This document shows positions 17,153 to 25,358 of a DNA stretch of 64,000 bases, in pieces. This DNA comes from GCA-2731375 sp002731375 (lineage in GTDB: Bacteria; Pseudomonadota; Alphaproteobacteria; GCA-2731375): NCBI GenBank assembly GCA_030752605.1, contig JASMDX010000052.1:1-64000 (forward strand). The letters are read 5' to 3'. Position numbers and translations under genes: made by a program. Each line of letters opens with the position of its first letter. Position 1 is the stretch's first letter. Under the pieces are notes generated by a model. The model was not told where the DNA came from and made no database searches. It saw only the letters and a program-made list of their open reading frames with translations.

Positions 17153-18075
17153 TGAATGACCCTCTGTTGAACGAACGTATGGCCTATGTAAATGGCGAGT
17201 ATGTGCCCGAATCCCGCGCCACGGTCTCAATCTCGGACCGTGGTTTCATCTTTGGCGATGCGGTGTTTGATACCGCGCGGACTTTCGGTGGCAAGATCTA
17301 TCGTCTACAGGAGCATGTGGACCGTCTGTTCCGCTCGCTCCGTTATGTGCAGATTGATCCTGGGTTAAGTACGGCTGAATTTTGTGCGATTTCGGAACAG
17401 GTCGTCGAACGCAATCTACACCTGCTGGGCCCGGGTGATGACTACTGGGTCTTTCTTCGGGTCACGCGCGGTCCTAATTATCCGGACAGCCCCGGTGGAG
17501 ACGCCGGCGCCACGGTGATCGCCACCTGTGTGCCGCTGCCCTTGGCCAAGCGGGCGCCGCTGTTCCGAGACGGCATTGACGTGGTGGTGCCGTCGACCCG
17601 GCGCACGCCGCCGGAATCTCTCAACCCCGCCGCCAAGACCCACAATTACTTGAACCTGATCGTGGCCGGCCTGGAAAACCAGAAAACTAGCCCCGATGCC
17701 TGGCCAGTGTTGCTGGATACGCGTGGTTTCCTTACCGAGGGTAGCGGCAGCAATATCTTCCTGGTCCACGATGGCAAGGTCCGGACGCCAAAGGCGCAAT
17801 ACGTCCTGGCCGGGGTCAGCCGAGCCGTCACCATGGATCTCTGCCGCGCCCAGGGTATCGAGATAGCAGAGGACGATTTGGCCCCCTACGATGCGGCGAC
17901 GGCGGACGAAGCCTTCATCACCTCGACCTCCCTTTGCCTCTGCCCCCTGCGCAGTTTTAACGGCAGAGCCATAGGTAACGGCACGGTACCGGGCCCGGTT
18001 ACAGCAAAATTGATAGCGGCTTACAAGGCCGAGGTCGGCGCGGATTACGTAGCGCAGTATTTGCAGCATCTTTGA
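17149..18075 (+). CDS. PLP-dependent class IV aminotransferase (BCAT/D-amino acid transaminase-like)
   Basis: The 308-residue enzyme has fold-type IV features: FIFGDAVFDTARTFGGKIY near the N-terminus, the PLP lysine K163 in NPAAKTHNYLN, and the cofactor loop FLTEGSGSNIFLV. The start is ATG 17149, overlapping the previous stop (ATGA); an ATG follows directly at 17152. It closes the operon that began at 12895. It is clearly distinct from the window's ilvE (29250-30134), so it probably has another amino donor or acceptor. Branched-chain, D-amino-acid or omega-amino specificity cannot be chosen from sequence by eye. Confidence 0.88.
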   Translation: MMNDPLLNERMAYVNGEYVPESRATVSISDRGFIFGDAVFDTARTFGGKIYRLQEHVDRLFRSLRYVQIDPGLSTAEFCAISEQVVERNLHLLGPGDDYWVFLRVTRGPNYPDSPGGDAGATVIATCVPLPLAKRAPLFRDGIDVVVPSTRRTPPESLNPAAKTHNYLNLIVAGLENQKTSPDAWPVLLDTRGFLTEGSGSNIFLVHDGKVRTPKAQYVLAGVSRAVTMDLCRAQGIEIAEDDLAPYDAATADEAFITSTSLCLCPLRSFNGRAIGNGTVPGPVTAKLIAAYKAEVGADYVAQYLQHL

Positions 18076-18260
18076 GGCTGGGCTCACATAGGGGCAAATT
18101 GACACGGTAAACAGCCATTTCAGTCAACGATCTTGCATGAACGTGGGATAGACGCCGCACTATGCTGACCTGCAAAGCCGCCCCAGTGAGCAAAACAGAG
18201 AGTGGCAGGATAGGCGACGCTATATTCATCCCGATTGACACATAGGAGGGTCGCGCGGGT

Positions 18261-18758
18261 ATGACCGACACGACACAGCCGGACGATTTCCGAGCCCAGG
18301 CCATCGAATGGGAGCGGGGCAACCGCTATGAAGACTTCACCATTGGCCGCGTTTTCAAGCACCATTGGGGCCGCACTATCACGGATGCCGACAGCATCCT
18401 CTTCACCACTCTGACGCTCGGCTACAACCCGATCTATTTCAACGCCGACTATGCCCAAGCTCATGGCCATGAGCGCCTCGTAGTCAATCCTTTGCTGGTG
18501 TTCAACACTGTCTTTGGCCTGACCGTGGAAGATCTGAGCGAGGGTGGCGGGCCGTTCCTGGGGGTCGATGCCCTGACCTATCCGAACCGGGTCTATGTGG
18601 GCGACACGGTCTATGCCGAAAGCGAAGTAACCGCTGCTCGCGAGACTGACAGCCGGCCCGATTACGGTATCGTCACCTGGCATACGGTGGGGCGCAATCA
18701 GGATGGCGAAACGATTGTCGATTACACACGGACAAATCTGGTGAGGAAGCGGACATGA
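18261..18758 (+). CDS. MaoC-like hot-dog protein, catalytic dyad replaced
   Basis: The 165-residue protein has a MaoC/R-hydratase hot-dog fold. At the usual D-x4-H catalytic site it reads GYNPIYFN: glycine stands at the Asp position and tyrosine at the His position. It may therefore be inactive alone, or be a subfamily with other chemistry. AGGAGG 7 bp upstream of the ATG is a strong ribosome site. It opens a five-gene operon and overlaps the acyl-CoA dehydrogenase start (ATGA). A second MaoC protein in the operon keeps the histidine, which suggests a heteromeric hydratase. The 185-bp gap before it probably holds the operon promoter. Confidence 0.85.
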   Translation: MTDTTQPDDFRAQAIEWERGNRYEDFTIGRVFKHHWGRTITDADSILFTTLTLGYNPIYFNADYAQAHGHERLVVNPLLVFNTVFGLTVEDLSEGGGPFLGVDALTYPNRVYVGDTVYAESEVTAARETDSRPDYGIVTWHTVGRNQDGETIVDYTRTNLVRKRT

Positions 18759-20011
18759 ATAGCGGCGTAACATCGGCTGACGGCATGGGATACATGACGG
18801 AAGAGCGCATTCTGATACGCGATTCCGCGCGGGATTTCACCATGAAGGAAGTCTTGCCCGTAGCCAACGAACTGGACCCGGTCCAAGGCATGATCCCCAT
18901 GGAGCTGCGCGACAAGATGGCAGAATTGGGTTATTTCGGCATCACAACGCCGGAAGAGCTCGGCGGCATGGGGCTGGGCTGTTTCGAATATTGTCTGATC
19001 GCCGAACAACTGGCGCGGGGCTGGATGTCCGTCGCCTCTATCATGGCGCGGGGCAACGGCAGTTTTCTGCGCCGAGGAATCATGCGCGGCAAGGAAGACG
19101 AACTGCCCGAAGAACAGCGGGACATGATCCGCCGTGCGGTAAAGGGCGAATTTCTGGCTGCCGCCGCGTTGTCGGAACCGGGCACGGGCTCGGATCTGGC
19201 CTCCATCTCATGCCGGGCCGTGATGTCTGGCAACGAATGGGTCATCAATGGCTCCAAATATTGGTGCACATTCGCCGATGGCGCCGATTACATCATGCTG
19301 TTTGCCCGTACCTCGCCCCCGCCGTCGGCTGACAAGCGTTTTCTGGGTATTTCGGCGTTCGTGTTACCCAAGCCGCGTGGCGAGTTGCCCAACAATTGCG
19401 AGGGCTCGCCCATACCAAAGATCGGCTATTTTGGCTGGAACACCTACGAATTGTCCTTCCAGGGCACGCGGGCGCCGGCTTCCGCCTTGGTGGGTGAGGA
19501 AGGCAAGGCGTTCTATATGCTGGCCTCCGGCCTGGAAGCGGCGCGGGCGCATACGGCGGCGCGCTCCATCGGCCTGGCGCAAGGCGCCTTGGAAGATTCC
19601 ATTGCCTATGCCGAGGACCGTGGCCAGTTCGGCGTGCCGATTACCGAGTTCCAGGCCATTCGTTTCAAGATCGCTACCATGGCAACCAAGATCGAGGCGG
19701 CCCGGCAGTTGCTGTATTACGTCTGTAACGAGATCGACCAGGGCCGGCGTTGCGACAAGGAGGCATCCATGGTGAAGTTTTTCGCCTCCGAGATGGCTGA
19801 GGAAGTGACTTCCGAGGCGATCCAGATACATGGCGGTGCGGGCTATACCAAGCTGCACGCGGTGGAGCGCTATTGGCGCGATGCACGATTGACCAAGATC
19901 TTCGAGGGCACCTCGGAAATTCAGCAACGCATCATCTCGGACGTCATTTTAGGTAAGTCGAAGAGCGATGCCCGCATGGTCGCCGCCGCCTTCGCCGAAC
20001 AATACGCCTGA
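18755..20011 (+). CDS. Acyl-CoA dehydrogenase
   Basis: The 418-residue flavoprotein has all family blocks: AALSEPGTGSDLASISCRA (FAD/substrate loop), the C-terminal helical domain with EAIQIHGGAGYT, and the catalytic-base position Glu384 in KIFEGTSEIQQ. It forms an alpha-beta double bond in a CoA thioester and reduces ETF. Length fits short/branched-chain or glutaryl/succinyl-type members and is shorter than methylsuccinyl-CoA dehydrogenase (about 550 residues). It overlaps the upstream MaoC gene and lies 14 bp from the next one. Context points to a dicarboxyl- or branched acyl-CoA substrate. Confidence 0.92.
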   Translation: MNSGVTSADGMGYMTEERILIRDSARDFTMKEVLPVANELDPVQGMIPMELRDKMAELGYFGITTPEELGGMGLGCFEYCLIAEQLARGWMSVASIMARGNGSFLRRGIMRGKEDELPEEQRDMIRRAVKGEFLAAAALSEPGTGSDLASISCRAVMSGNEWVINGSKYWCTFADGADYIMLFARTSPPPSADKRFLGISAFVLPKPRGELPNNCEGSPIPKIGYFGWNTYELSFQGTRAPASALVGEEGKAFYMLASGLEAARAHTAARSIGLAQGALEDSIAYAEDRGQFGVPITEFQAIRFKIATMATKIEAARQLLYYVCNEIDQGRRCDKEASMVKFFASEMAEEVTSEAIQIHGGAGYTKLHAVERYWRDARLTKIFEGTSEIQQRIISDVILGKSKSDARMVAAAFAEQYA

Positions 20012-20025
20012 GCAAGGGGGGAGAG

Positions 20026-20520
20026 ATGAAAGCATCCGAATTGACCTCTGCCAACAACTACTTCGAGGATTTCGAAGTCGGCGCTATCTTTAAACATGCG
20101 CGCGGCAAGACCGTTACCGAAATGGACAACGTGCTGATCACCAACATGGTGATGAACACCGCCGCCGGTCATTTCAACGAAGATCTGATGCAGCGCATGG
20201 CACGCGGTATTCCGGGCTTTGATACCCGTATTGTCTTTGGTGGCATCAATCTATCCATGGTGATTGGACTGGCCAGCCAGGACACCGGTGAACAGGTTCT
20301 GGAAGAACTTGGTATGGACAAAATCCGCCTGAAGGCGCCGGTACATCATGGCGATACGCTATATGCCTATTCCGAGGTTCTGGCCAAGGAGGATGGCGGT
20401 CGCGACGATGCCGGCATCATCACTTTCAAGCATTACGGCGTCAATCAAAAGGACGTAGTAGTCTACGAAGGGGAACGCCGGGCGCTGATGAAACGGCGCT
20501 CTCATTGGGGTGATAAATGA
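20026..20520 (+). CDS. MaoC-like enoyl-CoA hydratase
   Basis: The 164-residue hot-dog protein aligns with MaoC hydratases. At the catalytic site it reads NTAAGHFNED: the histidine is kept and Asn takes the Asp position, as often seen in hydratases of mesaconyl/itaconyl-type CoA esters. The late conserved block KAPVHHGDTLYAYSEVL is present. A GGGGAGAG ribosome site precedes the ATG. It overlaps the CoA-transferase start (ATGA). Role in the operon: add water to the enoyl-CoA made by the dehydrogenase, perhaps together with the dyad-less MaoC at 18261. It is not a simple duplicate of that protein. Confidence 0.88.
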   Translation: MKASELTSANNYFEDFEVGAIFKHARGKTVTEMDNVLITNMVMNTAAGHFNEDLMQRMARGIPGFDTRIVFGGINLSMVIGLASQDTGEQVLEELGMDKIRLKAPVHHGDTLYAYSEVLAKEDGGRDDAGIITFKHYGVNQKDVVVYEGERRALMKRRSHWGDK

Positions 20521-21746
20521 GTGGCCGGCAAGCTGGTTTTGGCGCCCTCAACGGCCTCAAGGTCATCGACCTGACGCAAATGCTGGCCGGGCCGTTTTGT
20601 TCCATGTTGCTGGCCGACCAGGGCGCCGAAGTGATCAAGGTCGAACCCCTTGATGGCGATATGACGCGTTTTTCCGGGCCTTTTCACGCCGACGATCAGG
20701 AGCAATATTTTGGCGGTTATTTCCAAAGCATCAACCGCAACAAAAAAAGCATCGCTATCGATTTGAAATCGGCGGAAGGCAAGGACATCTTCAGACGCCT
20801 GATCGCGGACGCCGACATCGTGCTGGAGAACTTCCGACTTGGCACCATGGACCGTCTGGGCCTGTCCTACGAGGCCTTGGCGGAGATCAATCCCCATCTG
20901 GTTTATGGCGCCATTCGCGGTTTTGGCGATAGCCGCACGGGCAATAGCCCCTATGCGGACTGGCCGGCCTTTGACGTGGTGGCGCAAGCCATGGGCGGGA
21001 TCATGGGCATAACCGGGCCGGATGCGAATTCACCGTTGAAAGTCGGCCCCGGTGTAGGTGACACGGTGCCGGCCATGTTCATGGCCTTTGCCCTGGTTTC
21101 GGCGGTGCGGGAGGCGGAACATTCAGGCAAGGGACAGTTCGTCGACATAGGTATGTATGACGGTATCCTGGCACTCTGTGAACGCATCTTCCATCAAAGC
21201 TCCTATTCGGGCACGGTCCCGGTGCCGGAAGGCAATGCCCATCCGCTGTTATGTCCGTTCGGAATGTTTCCGGCCAAGGACGGCTGGGTTTCCATCGCCT
21301 GTCCGCGTGATAAGTTCTGGGAAATCCTCTCGGAGGTCTCCGGTCATCCCGAATGGGCCCATGATCCGCGCTATGAAACCAATGTGGAGCGGACCGCGCG
21401 CAACGAGGAAGTCGTCGCCATGCTGTCCGCCTGGACCGAGCGCCACACCAAGGCGGAATTGAGCGGACTGTTGGGCGGCAAGATCCCCTTCGGTCCGGTG
21501 CAGACGGTCACCGATATTCTTGATGATCCCCATGTGGAGGTGCGAAATTTGCTGGCGCGGGTGGAGCATCCAGGCATGAAGGATGAAGTAACCATCGCCA
21601 ATACGCCAATCCACATGAGCCGGACCCAGGGCGGCGTCCACCGCCGGGCTCCGATATTAGGCGAGGATACCGATGCCATTCTGAAGGATGCCGGCTACAG
21701 CGGCGAGGAAATTAACAATCTAAGAGAGGCAGCGCGCATTTCATAG
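20517..21746 (+). CDS. Class III (CaiB/BaiF/Frc) CoA-transferase
   Basis: The 409-residue protein is a family III CoA-transferase: LNGLKVIDLTQMLAGPFCSM at the N-terminus, ADQGAEVIKVEP, NRNKKSIAIDLK, and the catalytic aspartate D215 in IGMYDGILAL. Family members move CoA between carboxylates, or within one molecule (mesaconyl-CoA C1-C4 transferase), through enzyme-bound mixed anhydrides. In this operon it would activate the entering acid or shift CoA between its carboxyls. ATG overlaps the previous TGA. The exact donor and acceptor are not deducible. Confidence 0.93.
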   Translation: MSGRQAGFGALNGLKVIDLTQMLAGPFCSMLLADQGAEVIKVEPLDGDMTRFSGPFHADDQEQYFGGYFQSINRNKKSIAIDLKSAEGKDIFRRLIADADIVLENFRLGTMDRLGLSYEALAEINPHLVYGAIRGFGDSRTGNSPYADWPAFDVVAQAMGGIMGITGPDANSPLKVGPGVGDTVPAMFMAFALVSAVREAEHSGKGQFVDIGMYDGILALCERIFHQSSYSGTVPVPEGNAHPLLCPFGMFPAKDGWVSIACPRDKFWEILSEVSGHPEWAHDPRYETNVERTARNEEVVAMLSAWTERHTKAELSGLLGGKIPFGPVQTVTDILDDPHVEVRNLLARVEHPGMKDEVTIANTPIHMSRTQGGVHRRAPILGEDTDAILKDAGYSGEEINNLREAARIS

Positions 21747-21786
21747 AGCTGTCGCGGTCACGCTTTAAGCGAGAGGAAATAGAACC

Positions 21787-22695
21787 ATGACCAATATCAA
21801 ACGCGCCCGGCGTTGCCAGCTTTCTATTCCCGGCAGCAGCGAGAAAATGATGGCCAAGGGGTCCGGTATGGAGGTCGATCACATCTTCCTCGACCTCGAA
21901 GACGCGGTTGCTCCCGTAGCCAAACCGGAAGCAAGGGGCAAGATCGTCGAGGCCCTGAACACCCATAATTTTGGCAAGAGTGTGCGTTGCGTGCGGATCA
22001 ACGATGTGGAAACCCAATGGTGCTACAAAGATATCATTGAGGTCGTGACCGGCGCCGGCGAGAACCTCGACACCATCATGATCCCCAAAGTGAAATATGC
22101 CCACGATGTAGTATGGGTCGATATCCTGCTCAATCAGATCGAGATGGAGATTGGCCTGAAAAAGAAGATCGGCATCGAACTGTTGATTGAGGAAGTAGAG
22201 GGCATGCAGAATATCGACGCTATCTCGGTCTCCTCGCCACGGCTGGAGGCGATGGTATTCGGCATGGGCGATTATTCCGCTAGCCAAGGGGTCAACGTCC
22301 GCGCCATTGGCGGCGACGGCGGCTATCCTGGCGATATCTGGCATTACCAGCGGCAACGCCTGGTGATCGCCTGCCGCTCCGCCGGCATAGACCCCATAGA
22401 TGGTCCATTTGGCAATTTCAAGGATGATGACGGCTATCGCCGGGAATGCACCCGTTCATCGATCCTGGGCTGTGTCGGCAAATGGGCTATTCACCCCGCC
22501 CAGGTGCCCCATTCCCAAGAGATCTATTCACCCAATCCTGAAGACGTCACTCACGCCCGTACGATTGCCGCCGCCTATGACGAAGCCGTGGCCAATGGCC
22601 AGGGCGCGGCCCAAGTGGACGGCACGATGATCGACGCGGCCTCTGTCCGGATCGTGCAAAACACCATCGACAAGGCGGATCTGTACGGGATGTAG
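21787..22695 (+). CDS. HpcH/HpaI-CitE family lyase, malyl-CoA/beta-methylmalyl-CoA lyase-like
   Basis: The 302-residue TIM-barrel lyase has the Mg site region FLDLEDAVAP and the late blocks GPFGNFKDDDGY and GKWAIHPAQV, which are like those of L-malyl-CoA/beta-methylmalyl-CoA lyase (Mcl1) rather than short citrate lyase CitE. Such enzymes split malyl-CoA to acetyl-CoA plus glyoxylate, or methylmalyl-CoA to propionyl-CoA plus glyoxylate. GAGAGGAAAT precedes the ATG. It is the last gene of the operon and is followed by a hairpin. Citramalyl-CoA lyase (pyruvate plus acetyl-CoA) is the main alternative, so no symbol is given. Confidence 0.88.
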   Translation: MTNIKRARRCQLSIPGSSEKMMAKGSGMEVDHIFLDLEDAVAPVAKPEARGKIVEALNTHNFGKSVRCVRINDVETQWCYKDIIEVVTGAGENLDTIMIPKVKYAHDVVWVDILLNQIEMEIGLKKKIGIELLIEEVEGMQNIDAISVSSPRLEAMVFGMGDYSASQGVNVRAIGGDGGYPGDIWHYQRQRLVIACRSAGIDPIDGPFGNFKDDDGYRRECTRSSILGCVGKWAIHPAQVPHSQEIYSPNPEDVTHARTIAAAYDEAVANGQGAAQVDGTMIDAASVRIVQNTIDKADLYGM

Positions 22696-22719
22696 GGAAA
22701 TTTTCCGTCAGAGAATATG

Positions 22720-22749
22720 ATGAGGCCGTCAACCTCTGGCGGCCCTCAT
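22720..22749. terminator. Hairpin between convergent genes
   Basis: ATGAGGCCG pairs with CGGCCCTCAT across an 11-base loop, with one bulged G. It lies 25 bp after the lyase stop and overlaps the 3' end of the convergent transporter relic. No clear T-run follows on either strand, so it is a weak terminator candidate. Confidence 0.4.
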
Positions 22750-23619
22750 TTCGCGTTGTGAAATGTAGATTGTCGCACCGAATATGATCATGTCGCCGAT
22801 CCAGGACCGGGGGTCGATGGTTTCTGTGAATAGGATATAGCCGGCTGCCGCCGCGCTGGCATGCGCAGAAAATCTAGCGGCATAACCATCGAGGTCTCGA
22901 CGCTCTTTAGGGCCCGGTTCAGACCATAGATATAACCGTTACCCTCCATCACTAGGGCGGCCAGCCAAGGCAATATTTCCAGGCTTGGCCATTGCCAAAA
23001 TACAGCGTCGGCATCAACGCAAATGGTACCGCGAACAGGGTCAGATAGAACACAGTCTGCTCCGCACATTCGGCACGCAGCAGCCCCTTGCCCGTCACCA
23101 CCGCCGAGGCACCGGTGAAGGCGGAGACCAGAATCAGGCCCGAGGTCAGGTGGAATTCAACAAAGCCAGGGCGCAGAGTCACCAGGACGCTGGTAAAGCC
23201 GAGCAGTAATTCGAATATGCGATTCGGCCCCATTACTTCGTGCAGGAAAGCTGCCGCCAGCACCGTGGCGAACAGCGTGAGGTGAAGATCAACGCAGTGG
23301 CCTCGGCCAGAGGGATTAACGTCACCTGCACCATCAGGGTGCCGCCATGAATTGCCATCAACAGGGCACGTTAGTTGTGCAGCCCCAGACGTTGCGTCTT
23401 GAGCGTGGCACTGCCGCTGGGTATCAGCCGGGGCAGCATGGCCAGCAGTGCCAGGAAATAGCGGTAAAAAGCGATATTGATGTCCATCCTCGAGGATAGT
23501 TGTTTGACCACGCCGATCATGCCGGCATAGCCGCAGGCACCGACGATCATCCAAAAGGCGGCGCGCTGGGCCACCGGCCGCTGACCGTCGGACTTTCCAC
23601 TACGCGCCTTCGTACTCAT
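22729..23619 (-). pseudogene. EamA/DMT-family transporter, multiply broken
   Basis: Joined across frames, the sequence reads as a 10-TM drug/metabolite transporter: AAFWMIVGACGYAGMIGVVKQ at the start, LIPLAEATALIF, LFATVLAAAFLHEV, and FGATIYISQREM at the end. The frame is broken by an in-frame TAA at 23371-23373 and by frame changes near 23283, 22990 and 22860. With four lesions it cannot make a full transporter. It is the last member of a decaying minus-strand operon, 10 bp after the methyltransferase relic. Confidence 0.85.
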
Positions 23620-23629
23620 GCCTGATCTT

Positions 23630-24423
23630 TTAACTCATGCCGTCGTGCGCATTTAGTTCGGCGATAATCCGTCCGCCGCCCATTTTTCCATCGCTAAAGG
23701 CGCGGTGGATGCTGTCGTTTTTGCCTAGAATGATGCCGTAGACCTTGGGGCTGAAAGCCTCTGAAATTTCACCTTCTAGCTTTTCGAGCCGGGCGTAAAT
23801 GGTGCTGTATTGGTCTATGAAGGCAGCGCTGATATCCTCTTGGCAAAGGATAGAAAAGCCATGTCGTTCCAGCATCGTGGTATAACCAGGCAGCGTCGCG
23901 AGGTCGGGCGATACCATGGCCGCGAGAACGTTTTCCAGATAGGCCCCGTCCATCTCGCCCACGCGCAGCCAGTCGGTGAACGCGACGATGCCGCCCGGCG
24001 CCATAACCCTGGCGCATTCGGCGATCAGCTTGTCCTTGTCGGGTACGTGGCACCAAGCGTCTTGTCCGAGGATGACATTGAATTGCCCATCCTTGAACGG
24101 CATGCCATGGCATCGCCAAGGCGAAAATCCACCAGATGATCCAATGACCGCGCCCTGGCCCGCTCCGCCGCTGTCCGCACATTAGCTTCAACGATATCCA
24201 GTCCCATGACCCGACAACCAATGCTCTCCGCCAGATGCAGGGCCGGTCCGCCCAAGCCGCTGCCCACATCCAGGACTTTCGTCTCCGCCGTAATGCCGGC
24301 GTCCCTGGCTAAACTGTCAGTGGACGCCTTTCCGCCAATGGAGAGATAGTCGTCACTGTAAATTTTCTCAATCAGCTCTGAACCGGTGCGGCTGTAATTT
24401 GCGCCTATATCACTCGTCGACAT
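23630..24423 (-). pseudogene. SAM-dependent methyltransferase, frameshifted
   Basis: The N-terminal part (MSTSDIGANYSRTGSELIEK, VLDVGSGLGGPALHLAE, a clear SAM-binding motif I) continues in another frame as FKDGQFNVILGQDAWCHVPD and VMAPGGIVAFTDW. The switch is near 24097-24118 and needs one extra base to restore a single protein of about 264 residues. The sequence resembles the sarcosine/dimethylglycine N-methyltransferase and UbiE-like group. GGAGAAG precedes the start. A single lesion could also be a sequencing error, but neighbours are broken too. Confidence 0.8.
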
Positions 24424-24706
24424 ACTGCTTCTCCATTAAATACTTAATACTGTTGAAATCGCCGCCGCGTCCCTTGCCGGCGGCAAAGCGGGCGTCATCC
24501 TGGGCTATCGATTTCAGATCATAACCGGTGCAAAAGGCCGCTTCGGCACCGGTCGGGATGGCGACGGATTGTTCGCCGTCGGTGTCGAAGGCCTTGAACG
24601 CGGCGCGTAGTTCAAGGGCGGTTTCCAAATTGACGGCATTGCGCATTTGGGGGCGGTTGATGGTAACCGTGGTGACTGGACCGTCACGTTCGGTAATCAG
24701 AGGCAT
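24410..24706 (-). pseudogene. Enoyl-CoA hydratase/isomerase (crotonase), N-terminal fragment
   Basis: From ATG 24706, with AAGGAG 7 bp upstream, the frame reads MPLITERDGPVTTVTINRPQ, NAVNLETALELRAAF and AAFCTGYDLKSI, the first third of a crotonase-fold enzyme. It then stops after 98 codons; about 160 residues including the second oxyanion-hole region and the C-terminal helices are missing. The next gene starts inside its last codons, so a deletion probably fused them. The fragment cannot form a crotonase trimer active site. Confidence 0.8.
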
Positions 24707-24716
24707 ATCTGTCTCC

Positions 24717-25352
24717 TTAGCGTACTGTTTCGGATGGATGCGGCGGCGGCTGTGTTTCGGCAAGTGAGGGCCGGGTCGCGAAGCAGTTGACCCAGGCGCT
24801 TAGATCAGCGTTATCGCGGCGCCAGGCAAATCCAGGCAAGCGTTCCTCCCGTATATGCAGGGCGCAGGCCAGGAGCAATTGCGCAATGCTTAGTGGGCCA
24901 TCAAACAGTCCCGCAGCGGCATCGCTGTTCAAGGCCCGCGCCATGCGGAAAGCCCGCGCCGTTTCGTGTGCAATGATGCCAGGGGAGCGTTCAGATTCCG
25001 GGCGGTACAGCTCCCGTCCCCAAACGGCAATGCCGTCAAGCATGCTGCGGACCCGCGCCTCCAACCGCAACGCTTCCCAACGGTTATCGTCATGGGCGAT
25101 TTCGAATATGGGCGCGCCGTCCAGATGATCGAGATAATCGCAAATCACCGCGGATTCTTCATAAACCGTACCATCATCGGTTACCAGGGTGGGAACGCGG
25201 CCGGATGGGTTGATCGTATACAGAGGGCTGTCCGGCGTCCGGGTTTGTATGGGCGTGACCTTAACCCGGTCTTGCAAGTCCTTCTCTATAATTACCGCCC
25301 GGACGAGGCGGGCATAGGGTGAGGTCAGGGTAACAAAAAGCTCCATATTCAA
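24717..25352 (-). CDS. Glutathione S-transferase family protein
   Basis: The 211-residue protein has an N-terminal thioredoxin-like domain with TSPYARLVR (position of the active Ser/Tyr), the cis-proline loop GRVPTL and the glutathione gamma-Glu site EESAVICDYL, then an all-helical domain. It lies 6 bp after the monooxygenase relic and 10 bp before the crotonase fragment and is the only gene of the five that is intact. Possible roles are conjugation or isomerisation in the aromatic or other pathway once encoded here. No maleylpyruvate isomerase (zeta) signature is visible. Confidence 0.88.
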   Translation of the reverse strand: MNMELFVTLTSPYARLVRAVIIEKDLQDRVKVTPIQTRTPDSPLYTINPSGRVPTLVTDDGTVYEESAVICDYLDHLDGAPIFEIAHDDNRWEALRLEARVRSMLDGIAVWGRELYRPESERSPGIIAHETARAFRMARALNSDAAAGLFDGPLSIAQLLLACALHIREERLPGFAWRRDNADLSAWVNCFATRPSLAETQPPPHPSETVR

Positions 25353-25358
25353 TGTCCT

